DNA of 64,000 nucleotides from Pegoplata infirma (taxonomy: Eukaryota > Arthropoda > Insecta > Diptera > Anthomyiidae). The notes beneath the pieces are model-generated. The model saw only the letters and a program-made list of their open reading frames with translations. It ran no database searches and had not been told where the DNA came from. Positions within the stretch are counted from its first letter, which is position 1; the number at the start of each line of letters is the position of its first letter. This document shows positions 1 through 10,612 of the stretch, piece after piece. The stretch covers positions 322,789,038-322,853,037 of the forward strand of contig OY992536.1 in assembly GCA_963921195.1 (NCBI GenBank), written 5' to 3'. The position numbers and the translations under genes are program-made.

Positions 1-667
1 TTGGTAATTTAAAAAGAATACTGACATCTAAACATTTCATTGAAACAAATTGATTGCATGTATTTATAATAAAAAATAAAATTACAATTTTTTTAATTAA
101 ACAAATTTATGCAAAATCGTGAAAAGTGTTGTCTTTTGTTTTGTAATTGATCACAACATTTTATTAATTTCACTTATTCATCCCTATCACCCCCTTTGTT
201 TGGTAAATTCCCCTTGTTTAATATTCCCACAACGTTTTACATGGCAAATAACAAAACGTATGCTGATGATGATGACGATGATGATGGACTATTTGATTTA
301 ATTAAAAAATTATGGGATTACAAGTTAGACGCAATATAAATGCAAATTTTTCTACTTACGTGTATAGATGTAATAAAAAAATATTTATAATATTAAATTA
401 CCACCTCAATCTTGGCAAGTGGGAATAGACTGACTACAAACGGACGGATAGAAAATTGCACTAAATAAAAGTGTGCTTTCTGTATTCTGTTGTTTGTTCT
501 TAAAAGACTTCTTTCTAGATAGTTCCCACCTATTATTAATTTATGTATATATGGTTGTTTACCGTAGACAGAATTTTAAAAGAATTAAATCTTAAATTTT
601 TTAAGTGAAATAATAAATGATATATTGCTTTTTTTTCCATGGCTTTTACCAAAATGTAAGCAGTAGA
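1..667. other. AT-rich stretch, no gene seen
   Basis: No convincing coding potential or repeat structure. The only local pattern is a short imperfect GAT run at about 262-285. Possibly single-copy intergenic or intronic DNA. Confidence 0.5.
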
Positions 668-1560
668 TTTTATTCACACCCCTCTTCAAGCAAGTTTAGG
701 TTGTGCCAAAATGGTGACAAGAACGAGTAATGGCATTTCACTCCTCTTTATTTTGAGCCTTAAAAATCGTTAACAAGAAAATCCTAGCGGATCCTGTTTT
801 CGAGTTATTACTAAATAATTAATAACTGTTCGACAACAAAAACCACCCAGTGAAATATCCAACTAATTCTGATAGATTTTGTTCTCCTGATTCTAAATCT
901 GCCATCCATTTTTTTCTATCACACACCGTTTTTGAGATATTCGCTGTTTAAAATTAAAAAAACCAATAATTTCGCAATTTTGGGGGCCACTGTTATGTTG
1001 CTTCCAATAAATTGGACTTGATTTCATATAAATTAGACCTCCTAATTCCAAAACTGCAATCCAAATTTTTCTAGCATGTTCCGTTTTCGAGATGGTTGCG
1101 TTGGAGTTTTTAACGGGGAAAAATGATTAAATGCGAATATCTCGAAAACCGAACTTGCTAGACAAATTTGGATTGCAGTTTTGGAATCTGGAGGTCCATT
1201 TTATATGAAATGAGTTCCTATTTTTGGAAGAATATATAACAGTGGATCACCAAGAGTGCGAAATTATGGAGTTTTTGACTTTTTATTAGCGAATATCTCA
1301 TAAACGTTAGGTGTTAGAAAAAATTGGATGGCTGATTTGGATTCAGGAGATCAAAATCTATAAGAATTGGTTGGATATTTCACTGGGCGGATTTTGTTGT
1401 CGAACAGTGCAATTATTTAGCCATAACTCGAAAATAGAATTAGTTAGGACTTTCGTGTTAACGATTTTTAAATTTCGAAATAAAAAGGAGTGATATGCCA
1501 TTACCCGATTTTTTCACCATTTTAACACAACCTAAATTTGTTTGAAATGGTGTGAGTATT
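668..1560. mobile_element. Foldback element (long palindrome, arms about 440 bp)
   Basis: The left half reads as the reverse complement of the right half. Outer pair: TTTAGGTTGTG near 698 against CACAACCTAAA near 1530. Middle pair: the block near 1040-1075 against the block near 1155-1185 (AATTTGGATTGCAGTTTTGG on the right). Inner pair: CGAGATGG near 1087 against ATATCTCG near 1137. The turn is near 1113 with little spacer. Arms are diverged by scattered substitutions, so the copy is old. No target duplication could be fixed and no ORF lies inside. Confidence 0.7.
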
Positions 1561-2074
1561 GTCTTTCAAGGGAAACAGGAAATAAAGGGAGTTCAGCAGT
1601 ATTTACATGGAATTGCGACGGTCTTTAGACATAATTGCTACTCTACAGAGTTTTTTGTGCAGGTCGTAAAACAAAAATTTTAACAAATCGACTGTTAAAC
1701 TAATACAATAATTTGAAAATAAAATGACTCAAATATTTTTGATCTCAGGACTTTCAGGTATTTAGCGATCAAGTTCTACGAGTAAAGAGCAGCAAAAATT
1801 TCTTTGGAATTTTTAGTCGTGTAGGCTATACTTACCGAGATATTTGATTTAAAATTGGGTCTTCACGTGGATAAAAAAGTCTGTTCCAATTTTTTTTTGT
1901 GTTGTCTTTCTTTTGAACATTTTCTCCGTTTTGCTCTATCCTGCTTAGTTTTTGAGATGTCGGCATTATAAATTTTTAGTGACAAAAAAAAATTACGAAA
2001 TTGTTCTTAAGGGGGGTTTAATGAAAAAAAAAAAAACAGCCTTTATGTGTTATTTTTGAACAGATACATATAAA
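1561..2074. repeat. Dispersed unclassified repeat fragment
   Basis: The block around 1900-1970 (TTTTCTCCGTTTTGCTCTAT followed by a CTTAGTTTTTGAGAT-like stretch) has relatives at about 62036-62075 on the same strand and near 14405-14450 on the other strand. It is therefore repetitive, but no termini are visible and the family is unknown. Confidence 0.4.
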
Positions 2075-2585
2075 ACAAGTAAGAGTGTTAAATTCGGCTG
2101 TGCCGAATCTGTTATACCCTCCAACATGCAAAAAAAAAAATTACAGGGGCGTTTTTTTTGGGGGAGGGGGGGCAATTTCTTCTCGAATATGTGTTTAAAA
2201 ATTCATTCTTATGCTTTTTGCACTAAAGAAATACAAGATTATCATTATTTAAAAAAAAGTTTTATTCCACGCCCATAAAAGGGGGCGGACCGAAAAAAGG
2301 GCATTTTCAAATTCTCTGGGACTTTGAACTTCTTGGGGTATAAAAATGTTGCATTTGTTAAACAAATACACAAAAAATCACGTAAAAATATGGTATTTTC
2401 AAAGGTTGGTTTAGTTCTTCAAGGGGGAACTTTTTCCCCCTGGTCCGATTTTGCTCATTTAAGAACTTAACCTACCTAGGAACATAAGACATATTCGTGC
2501 CAAATATCGGGAGTCTAGATCTTTTACTTTGGACTGCATCGTGTTAACTACAGACTACTTTGGACTGCATCGTGTTAACTACGAT
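2075..2585 (+). mobile_element. DINE/INE-1-like element copy a, 5' half
   Basis: Starts with ACAAGTAAGAG, then a small hairpin (TTCGGC-TGT-GCCGAA), then the subterminal repeat TATACCCTCCAAC. A core with a CCCCTGGTCCGATTTTGC block and TTTGGACTGCATCG follows. The last part is a local tandem duplication of about 30 bp (near 2525-2585). The matching 3' half lies at 4710-4825; the middle has been replaced by nested insertions. Structure (subterminal inverted repeats, microsatellite core, no ORF) is that known for DINE-1/Helentron-type elements of flies. Confidence 0.75.
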
Positions 2586-2618
2586 TTGTTAGAGCATATT
2601 TTTGCATATTTTAGCCTT

Positions 2619-3256
2619 ACAGTCAAAGAAAAAGCTTCTTTATATTGATCAAAAGTTACATCAATATGATGAAATGTTACATCATTTTTCGTCCAATGTA
2701 GCTTGTCATCAATATGATGAAGCGGTGTCATCAATAACATTTTTTTTATTTGAAAAATAAGAAAAAAAATAAAATAAATTTTGTTTTTGTTATTTGATTT
2801 TATTAAAAATATTTTTATTTACTTATCATTGTTTCTTATTTTCTAATTTTTAAAAACTTACATCTTTTTTTCGTATACACCAAGATTTGAACACCGGACC
2901 TCTTGTTTGTTCGGCTTAGCCACTTGTCTACAGAGCTTCAACAAATAAAAACAATTAAAAGCCGTTTTTTTTATTGCTTTTTTTATTTTTTTATATTTTT
3001 TTAATATATTTATTCAATAGTTTTATTTATTTTAATATTATTTTAATTATTTTAAAAAACATTTGAAAGGCATATTGATGACACTTTTTGATGATATGAT
3101 GAAATGTGTCAACACTTGTTTTTTTCAATTTCGATGACATTTTTCATCATATTGAAGAAAAGCTTCATCACTATGAAGAAATTTGTCATCAAAATTGATG
3201 TCAGCAAGCGATGAAACCGTATCATCAATATGATGAAGCATTTTTCTTTGAGTGTA
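2619..3256. mobile_element. TIR element with one internal tRNA-like sequence
   Basis: Imperfect terminal inverted repeats: TTACAGTCAAAGAAAAAGCT at the left pairs with the complement of TTTTTCTTTGAGTGTAA at the right. Subterminal TCATCAATATGATGA palindromes recur near both ends. Non-coding, about 640 bp. Interrupts the GAGCATATTTTT repeat, which continues on both sides. A tRNA-like module sits inside on the minus strand. Confidence 0.65.
2878..2945 (-). ncRNA. tRNA-like sequence (A/B-box remnant) in TIR element
   Basis: On the minus strand there is an A-box-like AGACAAGTGGCTAAG and, about 30 bases on, a B-box-like GGTGTTCAAATCTT. Spacing fits a tRNA body, but no good acceptor stem is visible, so this is a tRNA-derived pol III promoter relic rather than a tRNA gene. 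Confidence 0.55.
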
Positions 3257-3771
3257 AGAGCATATTTTTGCATATTTTGGGTTGAAGAGCATATTTTAGC
3301 ATAAGAGCATATTTTTAAGGTATTTTTCCAATTTTTAGAGCATTTTTTCACTTTTTAGAGCATTTTTTTAAATTTTTAGAGCATATTTTGAATTTTTAGA
3401 GCAGTATTTTCCAATTTTTTTTCTGACGATTGATTTCCCTTTGGCTTGTTCTTGCTTCATATCGGTATATGAAACTATGTTTTCTTTAGATCTGAGTGTA
3501 GGGTATATTCAGCAACTTTGTGAAAAATATTAAGGGAATTATTTTTTGTAGAACACTATTAACCCTAAAACTACCCCACATAACGGTATTTTTTTGGGTC
3601 TATTCTCTAACAAATTGTAAAAAACACCGCAAAAAAAGGGACATATTTTTTTTAAGAGTATATTTTTATTGTTTTTAGAGCATATTTTCCGTTTTTAATG
3701 GCATTTTTTAAGCGCATAAAAAGTGTTTTTTAGAGCATATTTTTAGTTTCCCTGCTGATCATAAATATATA

Positions 3772-4709
3772 TCGAGGGCCTATATTCAAAACCCTCTATC
3801 TTCCATTTTCACGAAAATTACTTTTTGATGGCAAAATATTCAGTAAAACGGCCCTCATCTATGGTGTAAAATTCAGAACAAAAATATTTTTTGTTGCTAT
3901 TTTTTTTTGCATTTTTGGTTTTCTCTATCTCTTACACAATTAATTTTTCTGAATGCAAAACCCTCTATCTTTTCAAATAATTAATTTACAAATATTTGTT
4001 TTGAATAATTTTATCATGCATTACATGTTTTCATACTAATTTTTGCATGCTGCACATGAATTTATCAATAAAATTCCAGAACCACGATTTTGGTCCACTG
4101 ATGCTAATTTTTTCTGAAAATTCTTGTTTGACTTTTTTAAAAAATATGTCTCAAACTTTGGATGTCTTGTGTACATTGTGAAACAAAAATTTTTATCTTA
4201 AAAATCCCGATGCTGATCAGCATCTGTGGACCAAAATGCCGTTTTTATTTTTTTTACTATTTCTTACATAACATACTCAACAGTTTGTCAACTTTTGAGA
4301 CGAATTCGGTGAAAAAAATAATTTTTGTCTTAACAATCCGCACCTGTGGACCAAAACCGCGAAATTATTTTTAAGCCGTTATCATTAATAAATTACGTTA
4401 AAAATTAACCGATGTCATAAATGAAATCATAATAATTCATTTTTATTAAAATGCAAAACCCTCTATCTGATCATTTTCATTCCTGTACTTAATATTTTTG
4501 AGAAACGAAACCCTCTATCTATCCTCTAAAATCCCCAATAGTGCAAAATTTTAAAAACGAATAATATGTCAGATTCCGTAGTTAATTTAAAAAAATATTG
4601 TAGAATATCGAATTTTAATTACTCTAACAATTCGCGAAATAAACAGTTTTTGGGCTCTCCTGAAAAGTTGTGTTTTTTTAGATAGAGGGTTTTGAATATA
4701 GGCCCTCGA
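3772..4709. mobile_element. TA-target TIR element, 938 bp, with internal echoes of the TIR motif
   Basis: Terminal inverted repeats of 30 bp match perfectly (3772-3801 and 4680-4709), beginning TCGAGGGCC. It lies in DINE a, and comparison with other DINE copies suggests a TA duplication. The inner TIR motif AAACCCTCTATCT recurs inside near 3960, 4453 and 4509, as in elements whose transposase binds repeated subterminal sites. GTGGACCAAAA blocks recur near 4096 (inverted), 4227 and 4345. No ORF. TA target points to Tc1/mariner-like mobilisation, but that is inference. Confidence 0.75.
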
Positions 4710-4825
4710 TATACTTTATGGGGTCCTAGACTGATATTTTAATGCGTTACGCACGGAATGACAAATTGATTTGTCATTCCGTGTGTAACGCATCATGACC
4801 CCCATACTGTAGTTGGAGGGTATAA
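4710..4825 (+). mobile_element. DINE-like copy a, 3' half
   Basis: Carries the 3' landmarks of the family: CTTTATGGGGTCC, GTTACGCACGGAATGACAAA and the terminal TTGGAGGGTATA, complementary to the 5' subterminal repeat. Unlike all other copies here, the GGAATGACAAA block is duplicated in inverted form, giving a hairpin at 4742-4793. Confidence 0.75.
4742..4793. repeat. Near-perfect 52-bp hairpin in DINE a
   Basis: Two 25-base arms with one mismatch separated by 2 bases. Other DINE copies in the window have only one arm at this position. Confidence 0.85.
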
Positions 4826-5634
4826 AAATAAATACGCAATATTTTTTAATTCTGTTTTTTTATTTGAAAGATAAATTATTATAATATTTTTAAAATTTAT
4901 TACACAAAATTTTGTGAGCTGAAATTGCCGCTCAATTGAACAGTTCATGTGAATAAGGACGAATAGACCATAATATTAAAAATGACGATAAAAACGCAGA
5001 AAACGGTCAAACACTAATACTTTTTTCAACATTTTTGCATAATGCATTAATCCTTAATGCAAAAAAGTTCACAAAAATATTAGTTTTTAACCGATTCCTG
5101 CGTTTTTATCGTCATTTGTAAAATTTTACAAATGGTCTATTCGTCCTTATTCGCATGAATTCTTCAATTGCATAATGCTTTTATTAAAGGACAATAACGG
5201 CTGCAGTTTTACAGCTAAAAGTACTGGACCGATTTTGATGATTTTTTTTATTTGTAGATTATTAAATTCTCTAGTACTTATCGTGTTTTTTTTTTGTTTG
5301 AAATTTTAACATAATTATGTTTTTTATGAAAAAAGAAAAGTAAATTTTTTAATTTTTTATATTTATATTAGCATAATTTCAACAAAAATCAATATTTTTC
5401 AAGAAATGGCCACAGTAAGTACTAGAAAATTAAACAATCTACAAATAAAAAAATCATCAAAATCGGTTCAGTAGTTTTTGAGGTACAACTGCAGCCGATT
5501 TTGTCTTTTAAAAAAAGAATTCTACAAATGAGTGTTGACCAAATTTTGTGTTATAAAATTTTAAAAATATTACAATAATTTTCTTTCAAATAAAAAAAAC
5601 AGAATTAAAAAATATTGCGTATTTATATTTTTAT
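4822..5634. mobile_element. Foldback element with hairpins inside
   Basis: Outer arms: ATACGCAATATTTTTTAATT near 4832 pairs with its complement near 5602-5622 and the pairing continues about 90 bp. Within the left part, 4948-5000 pairs with 5098-5155 (TGACGATAAAAACGCAG). Within the right part, 5190-5280 pairs with 5414-5515 (CTGCAG and GATTTTGATGATTTTTTTAT). It abuts the 3' end of DINE a, sharing the TATAAAAATA bases. No ORF. Confidence 0.7.
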
Positions 5635-6734
5635 AGCTGTTTAAAAATTGCTAACGTTAAGACTATTTTTTTCCTTTAAAGCTTTGTAAAAATATACTTT
5701 CTTTACTAAATATTTCAGTTTTTACCAGAGCATACGGTAAAAACCGAATAGACAGGGTCCGGTCTACCCGGGTAGCACGGTTTGGAAAACCGGTTTTTCT
5801 AACTACACGGGTAGACAGGTTTCGTAAAGGGGATAAAAGAGAGATAAAGATTTGAAAGATATAAGGACTTCAGTATGGCAATTGAGCGTGTTGTTAATTT
5901 TGAGGACAATTGTTGCATCGCCATCTGTTAGTGATCTGGCGAATTATTTTTGAAGCTGTGTTTAATAGCAATTTATTATTTTACTTCGTTGACGTTTTAG
6001 TGCTATTTATCAACGAAGGAGGGTGCTGCGATATCAGTTATAAAAAGAAACTAATAAATATCAAAAAATAATTGTTTTCCTGAGCTGAGAACCGAACCCA
6101 GACTTTCTGGCTAATCGTCCAACGTCCTAACCACTAAGCCAAAGCACCCTCCTCAGCTGGAAATATAAAATCACCGCTGACTCCCATTTATGAAATTGGT
6201 GACATATTTATACAATTTTTCCCAAAATGAACTATTTTTAATAAAATTTTTTATTTTTTTCACTTTAGAAAATTTACTATCACTTAAAACGGGCATTGTG
6301 GATGGTATTCATAAATTCGACCAAGTCAAATTTAACTTTTCTACTCTTAAATTTTAAAATTCCAAATTTGCACAACATAAGTTTTAGGCCTAGGCGAAAA
6401 AAAATTGCCCGTACGTCCAAAAATTGAAAGAAAAACTTTTTTGTCATACAAAAAATGCCAGAAATGAATATATCAAAAATGTCTTATAGTGCTGATTATG
6501 TGACGAGTAAAAATTGGACCTATCACTAAAATGTCTAAAAAATACTTATCCCATGAATGGAGACAATAACACATATAAAAATTTTCTAGGACCCAAAAAT
6601 TTTTCAAGTCATATACACATTTTTTATTGCATTTTGGAGTAAAGAACTTCATATTAAAAATGTGTTTTAAATTTTTTTTTAACATTTTGAAAAATTTTCA
6701 AATCCCCCTGTCCAAATTTTTTGAAATTTTCTAA
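5635..6734. other. Unclassified AT-rich DNA around a tRNA-like repeat
   Basis: A short GC-richer patch near 5755-5820 holds CGGTTTGGAAAACCGG, an imperfect palindrome. Between 6010 and 6155 an inverted pair (GGAGGGTGCT near 6019 and AGCACCCTCC near 6144) brackets a tRNA-like sequence. The remainder has no recognisable gene. Confidence 0.4.
6070..6155 (-). ncRNA. tRNA-like sequence, well-formed A and B boxes
   Basis: On the minus strand: TGGCTTAGTGGTTAGG (A box) and GGGTTCGGTTCTCAG (B box) with tRNA-like spacing. The preceding bases AGGAGGGTGCT match an inverted copy near 6019, forming a stem that a normal tRNA would not have. Probably a tRNA-derived SINE-like module. Confidence 0.6.
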
Positions 6735-7322
6735 CAAGGGAAGTATCTCAACCCTTATGAACCGATTTGCCTAAAACTTAAAATATATATAAAAGAGACG
6801 ATTTTAAGGTTGGGGTGTCTCGGCTTATGGGCCATATAAGTGTTTCAAAATTTTGTTGTCCCCTTATGAAACAATGTGGAGCTCTGGGAAAATTTCGATA
6901 ACTCCCGAACTAACAGGAATATCCTCTAGTGCAAAAATACGTTTCGACTCAAATTTAATAAAGATTATTTCATATTCATCTGGACTTCGTAGGTCTATGC
7001 CTTCATATAAATACCCCCCTAAAATTACACATTTTCATGAAAAAAGTATTTAACAAAGTCAAACTTTTACTAGGTTATGCCGCCGTTGGATAGGCATTAA
7101 AAAAACCTTTCATCTCATATGTAAACATCACATAGTTTCTTAGAAAGAAATGGCTGAAAAATCCAAAAAAAGATTTTTTCGCCATTTTTTGATCCATGTT
7201 TTGAACCCCTTAATCCCCGATATGGCCGATAAGCCGAGACACCCCAACCTTAGAATTGTCTCTTTTATATATATTTTACGTTTCATGCAAATCGGTTCAT
7301 AAGGGTTGAGATACTTCCCTTG
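6735..7322. mobile_element. PIF/Harbinger-like MITE, copy A
   Basis: About 105-bp terminal inverted repeats starting CAAGGGAAGTATCTCAACCC and ending with the complement, flanked by the 3-bp duplication TAA (6732-6734 and 7323-7325). The inner arm motif AAGGTTGGGGTGTCTCGGCT appears on both sides. No transposase. A 3-bp TWA duplication is the PIF/Harbinger hallmark. A close copy lies at 16239-16827. Confidence 0.85.
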
Positions 7323-7849
7323 TAAGTCATAGACACAAAAATTTTTTAGTTTTTTTTTGCGCTTTGAAGTTAAAAATTCATTAAAAATACGTTTATGACA
7401 GTGTTGCCACTTTCTGGATAATTATCCAAAAGTGGGACAATTTCAAAATCCTTGGATAATTTTTGGATAATGATATTTTTTGTGTAATTTTTGTGTAATT
7501 TTACCTCAATAAAGTTCAAACTTGTTTTTATCATTTTATCGAAATTTTTGGCTAAAAAATCATTCACAACAACGACTTTACAAATTTTTATTACCAAATA
7601 CAAGATAATAACTGAAGAACATGCATATTTGGACCATTAAAGCCTTAATTTTCTTCATGACTGAGATGTCGAAAAACAACGCTTTAAAATTTTTTAAATG
7701 AAGAATTGTTCTGGAGAATCCCTTTTGCCGAATCTGAAAATTGTTATTCAATATCTTTGAATATCCCCATATTGGGGGACACTTTTCTTCAAGCGATAAA
7801 TGTTGGCAAGTTAATTTGTGAAGATTTTTGCTCTTAATTATTACATTAT

Positions 7850-8240
7850 ATCAATATTAAAACCATTTTATCATTATTAAAATTATTTTTTTTATCCACG
7901 CCTACAAAAGGAGGCGGACTGAAAATTGTTTCATTTGTTGAACAAAAATACAAAAAAAATCATTAAAAAAATTTATTTTTTTAGAGGTTGGTTTAGTTTT
8001 TTAAGGGGAAACATTTTTCCACCTGGACCGATTTTGCCCATTTACGAACTTAGCCTACCTTTGACCATAATACAAATTAGTGCCAATCTTCAAGAGTCTA
8101 GATTTTTTTATTTTGGACTGCAGTCTGATTTATATAGAGGGACGGACGAACATTCAGAGAATGTCTTATAATCGATCAAGGATCAATCATGTTAATATAC
8201 TTTAAGGGCTCTCTGACTGATATTTCGACATTTAAGTGTC
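7850..8240 (+). mobile_element. Degenerate DINE-like copy b
   Basis: Retains CCACGCCTACAAAAGGAGGC, CCTGGACCGATTTTGCCCAT, TTTTGGACTGCAG, GGGACGGACG, ATCGATCAAGGATCA and TGATATTTCGACAT in the family order. Both termini are lost. Confidence 0.65.
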
Positions 8241-8430
8241 CGCAACTGATATAACGTCAACATTTTTATAGCAATAATTGCTTGGCAATTTTTCTGAGCA
8301 ACTATTGCTGGCAATTAAACATCAAAATCGTACGCCATCTTATTTTGGAATTCATCAAAATAGACACAAAGCGTTTTTTTTTTCTTCATTTTGCAAAAGT
8401 TATTGCCACCAATAAAAATCGGGTGTATAC

Positions 8431-8830
8431 TAGGGTGGGTCGTTTTGCCACTTTTTTGTCGGATCGAAACGCTATACCCGGCAAAAGTTGTCTACCCAGA
8501 TGGGTATTACAGATGTGAATTTTTTTGGAAATCGGTTTATATCTTCTGCTCTCAGAATGGGCTCAAAGTTTCGAAATTTCGGCTAAAAATCCCAAAATGC
8601 GAATTATTGAGCGGTTATTTTTTTTGGTAAAGATATGTTATTTTAAACGTAAACTCCATTTTAGGCATCAAAATGCAGTTTTAATCCCTCCCGGAGGTCC
8701 AGGGAATACCCCCGATATCCAAAGAGGATGTGAATTTCGGCTAAAAATTCCCTCATTGATAATTATTGTGGTTCGAAAAAGTCATTTCATATGGGTAAAG
8801 ATGCCTTAAAATGCTATGTTTAACGATACC
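8431..8830 (-). repeat. Left inverted arm of about 160-bp units
   Basis: Two diverged units. Each has GGTATT/GGAATACC, then AATTTCGGCTAAAAAT, then a GGCATCAAAATGCA-type block. They are inverted relative to three units at 10085-10612. The arm starts at TAGGGTGGGTCG just after GTATAC; a direct repeat of GTATACTAGGG also occurs near 10615, a possible target duplication. Confidence 0.55.
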
Positions 8831-9018
8831 TCCCCACCCTCAATATCAGGAAAAATTGTAACAAATTGAGATTTGAATTCAAATTTACTGTTCGTTCGAC
8901 TGCAACTGAATAGCACGGAAACTGGAAGGAATTGAAAGTTTGTCAATAAGTTATTTATTTGATACCGTCCTTAAAACGTGTGGTACTGTGTTAGAAACAT
9001 CAGTAATTTCCCAGAAGA

Positions 9019-9990
9019 TCATTTCCACGAATCAGTGGCCTCAAAATTTAGCCTTGGAATAATATTGTAGCGAATGAACTGATGATTCCCTGTTTGTTCT
9101 TCTTGAGTACTAAGAATTCTTTTTGGTGCATCTTGACGGACAGCAAGTCGACAAACTGTCATCATCGCGAGAGGAATATTTTCGGGCAATGCAAAGAAAG
9201 CATTGGTTTGAATGGATGAATGAACTACAGCTTTTTTTTTTACTTTGAGCCAACACTCAGGGGATGCCTACTACTAATGCAATGCATTGTGTTGGTATTA
9301 GGAAAATGGGTTATGAGGAGAAGGAAAGAGGGAGTAGTGTTTGTGGACATTTAATTTGCACTTTTCTAAATTATAGCCTACTGGAAAGATTTTTGCGGGG
9401 AGTTTATTCCAAATACGGCTAGGTCGACCGAGAAAGGAATTTTCTCTGTTTGGTGTTTCTTTGGTCAATATTATGATCTACAAATTGTCTCAAAAACATG
9501 ACGAGGACCATCAGCAATGGAATGATGTGTACTAATTCTGAGTTGCATCACCACATAGACTTCAGGTATGAATTTAATTATTTCTATGAGTTCCTTGCTT
9601 TGTAGTTGTCAACCTGCGGGCCTTGTTCAATTTTCCAGGGATCATGGTAGCAAGAACCTCCGAGCATTCTGCCGAATCAATAGCTTTAGCTATAAGACAC
9701 AAGTATTTGAAGTCCTTACTGAGTTTTTTAAGCTCTTCGGAACTGTGATAAGGAAGATCACATTTAATTGCTATAAATGACACCATAGGAAGTTTTTCAC
9801 ATCCGGGTAATTTTGAACCTATAGGTCCTGTGTAAAAATTGGGACTTGATGTTTGGCCGTCGATATGCTTAAAGAGAACTCGCAATGGTACTTCGCTAAA
9901 TGCAAAAGGCAACCTGCCCATTGCATGGATTTTCCTAATAATTCTTCTAATTTTCGAAGAGTTCTACCTCTATGGAAAATATAACTTTTA
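9019..9990 (-). pseudogene. Pseudogene of a multicopy uncharacterised arthropod protein
   Basis: The minus strand shows coherent protein pieces in order, broken by frameshifts: KSMQWAGCLLH (near 9920), then PLRVLFKHIDG, TGPIGSKLPGCEKLP and ARRLTT (9574-9921), then EIIKFIPEVYVVM and DGPRHVFETICRS (about 9480-9590). After a LINE fragment follow IQTNAFFALPENIPLAMM and LNFEATDSWK with a stop codon at 9019-9021. From memory, this motif order (Q-W-x-C-L-L-H; HxDGxTxxP; ARxLTT; DGPRH; IQxNAFFAxPENIxLAM; LNFxATD) belongs to a dispersed, functionally unknown protein family in many arthropod genomes. Function unknown; this copy cannot be made. Family assignment rests on recollection. Confidence 0.6.
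9231..9460 (-). mobile_element. LINE 3'-end fragment inserted in the pseudogene
   Basis: Close match, on the opposite strand, to the end of the LINE at 58775-61066. It includes the ORF end (RENSFLGR, WNKLPA, YNLEK, KLNVHKHYS), the short 3' UTR with AATGCAATGCATT and GAGCCAACACTCAGGGGATG, and a poly(A) tail seen as T10 near 9233. Typical 5'-truncated insertion. Confidence 0.85.
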
Positions 9991-10084
9991 AAATATTCTC
10001 GTTACTCCACTAGATTTATTTACATTTTTGATAACCTCTAGCCAAACAAAATTAAAAGATATAAATATATCTAGAAAAATCTAG

Positions 10085-10612
10085 CTTGAAATATCTCCCA
10101 TATACTCACTTGTCGATTTTGACAAGCCCGGCCTTTGAGTTGAGTCTCGGTGAGAACAATAAAATTATCAATGTTCCATAAAACCAAAAATGGCTTTGAA
10201 AGGTTTAAAAAATGCCCAAACTTCCATCTTTCTCCGATCCCGGCGGGGGTCCTTGACCCCCAAAGGGGGTTAATAATTGCTTTTTTAAAGCATAAATGTG
10301 AGATGACGTTTAAAATAACACATCTATACACAAACAAAATGCCACTTTTCGAACCTCAATAATTGTCGATTTGGGTATTTTTAGCCGAAATTCACTTCTC
10401 TTTTGGATATCAGGGGTATTCCCTGGATTTCCGAAAGGGATAAAAATTGCATTTTGATGCCTTAAAGGGATTTAACGTCTAAAATAACATATTTGTACCC
10501 AAAAATTATGCCACTTTTTCGAACCACAATAATTATCAATTAGGGTATTTTAGCCGAAATTCACATCCTCTTTGGATATCGGGGGTATTCCCGATACAAA
10601 AATACAAAAAAT
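10085..10612 (+). repeat. Right arm: three tandem units of about 168 bp
   Basis: Units recur at about 10222, 10390 and 10555, each with a GGATATCRGGGGTATTCCC-like block and a TGCCACTTTTTCGAACC block. The arm is the inverted partner of 8431-8830. Confidence 0.65.

Larger units (their letters stand above)
2586..3754. mobile_element. hAT-like repeat rich in GAGCATATTTTT motifs, nested in DINE a
   Basis: Many copies of (A)GAGCATATTTTT, some followed by GCATATTTTGG, flank the TIR element at 2619-3256. The right edge reads ...AGTTTCCCTG, whose reverse complement CAGGGAAACT looks like a hAT terminus. The left edge is not defined, so no target duplication can be shown. A related but cleaner element with GCATATTTT motifs is at 48613-49172. 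Confidence 0.45.

Noticed and set aside
8525..8809. 94-codon plus-strand ORF
   Set aside because: Translation of the repeated units of the inverted arm; frame not kept in the right arm.
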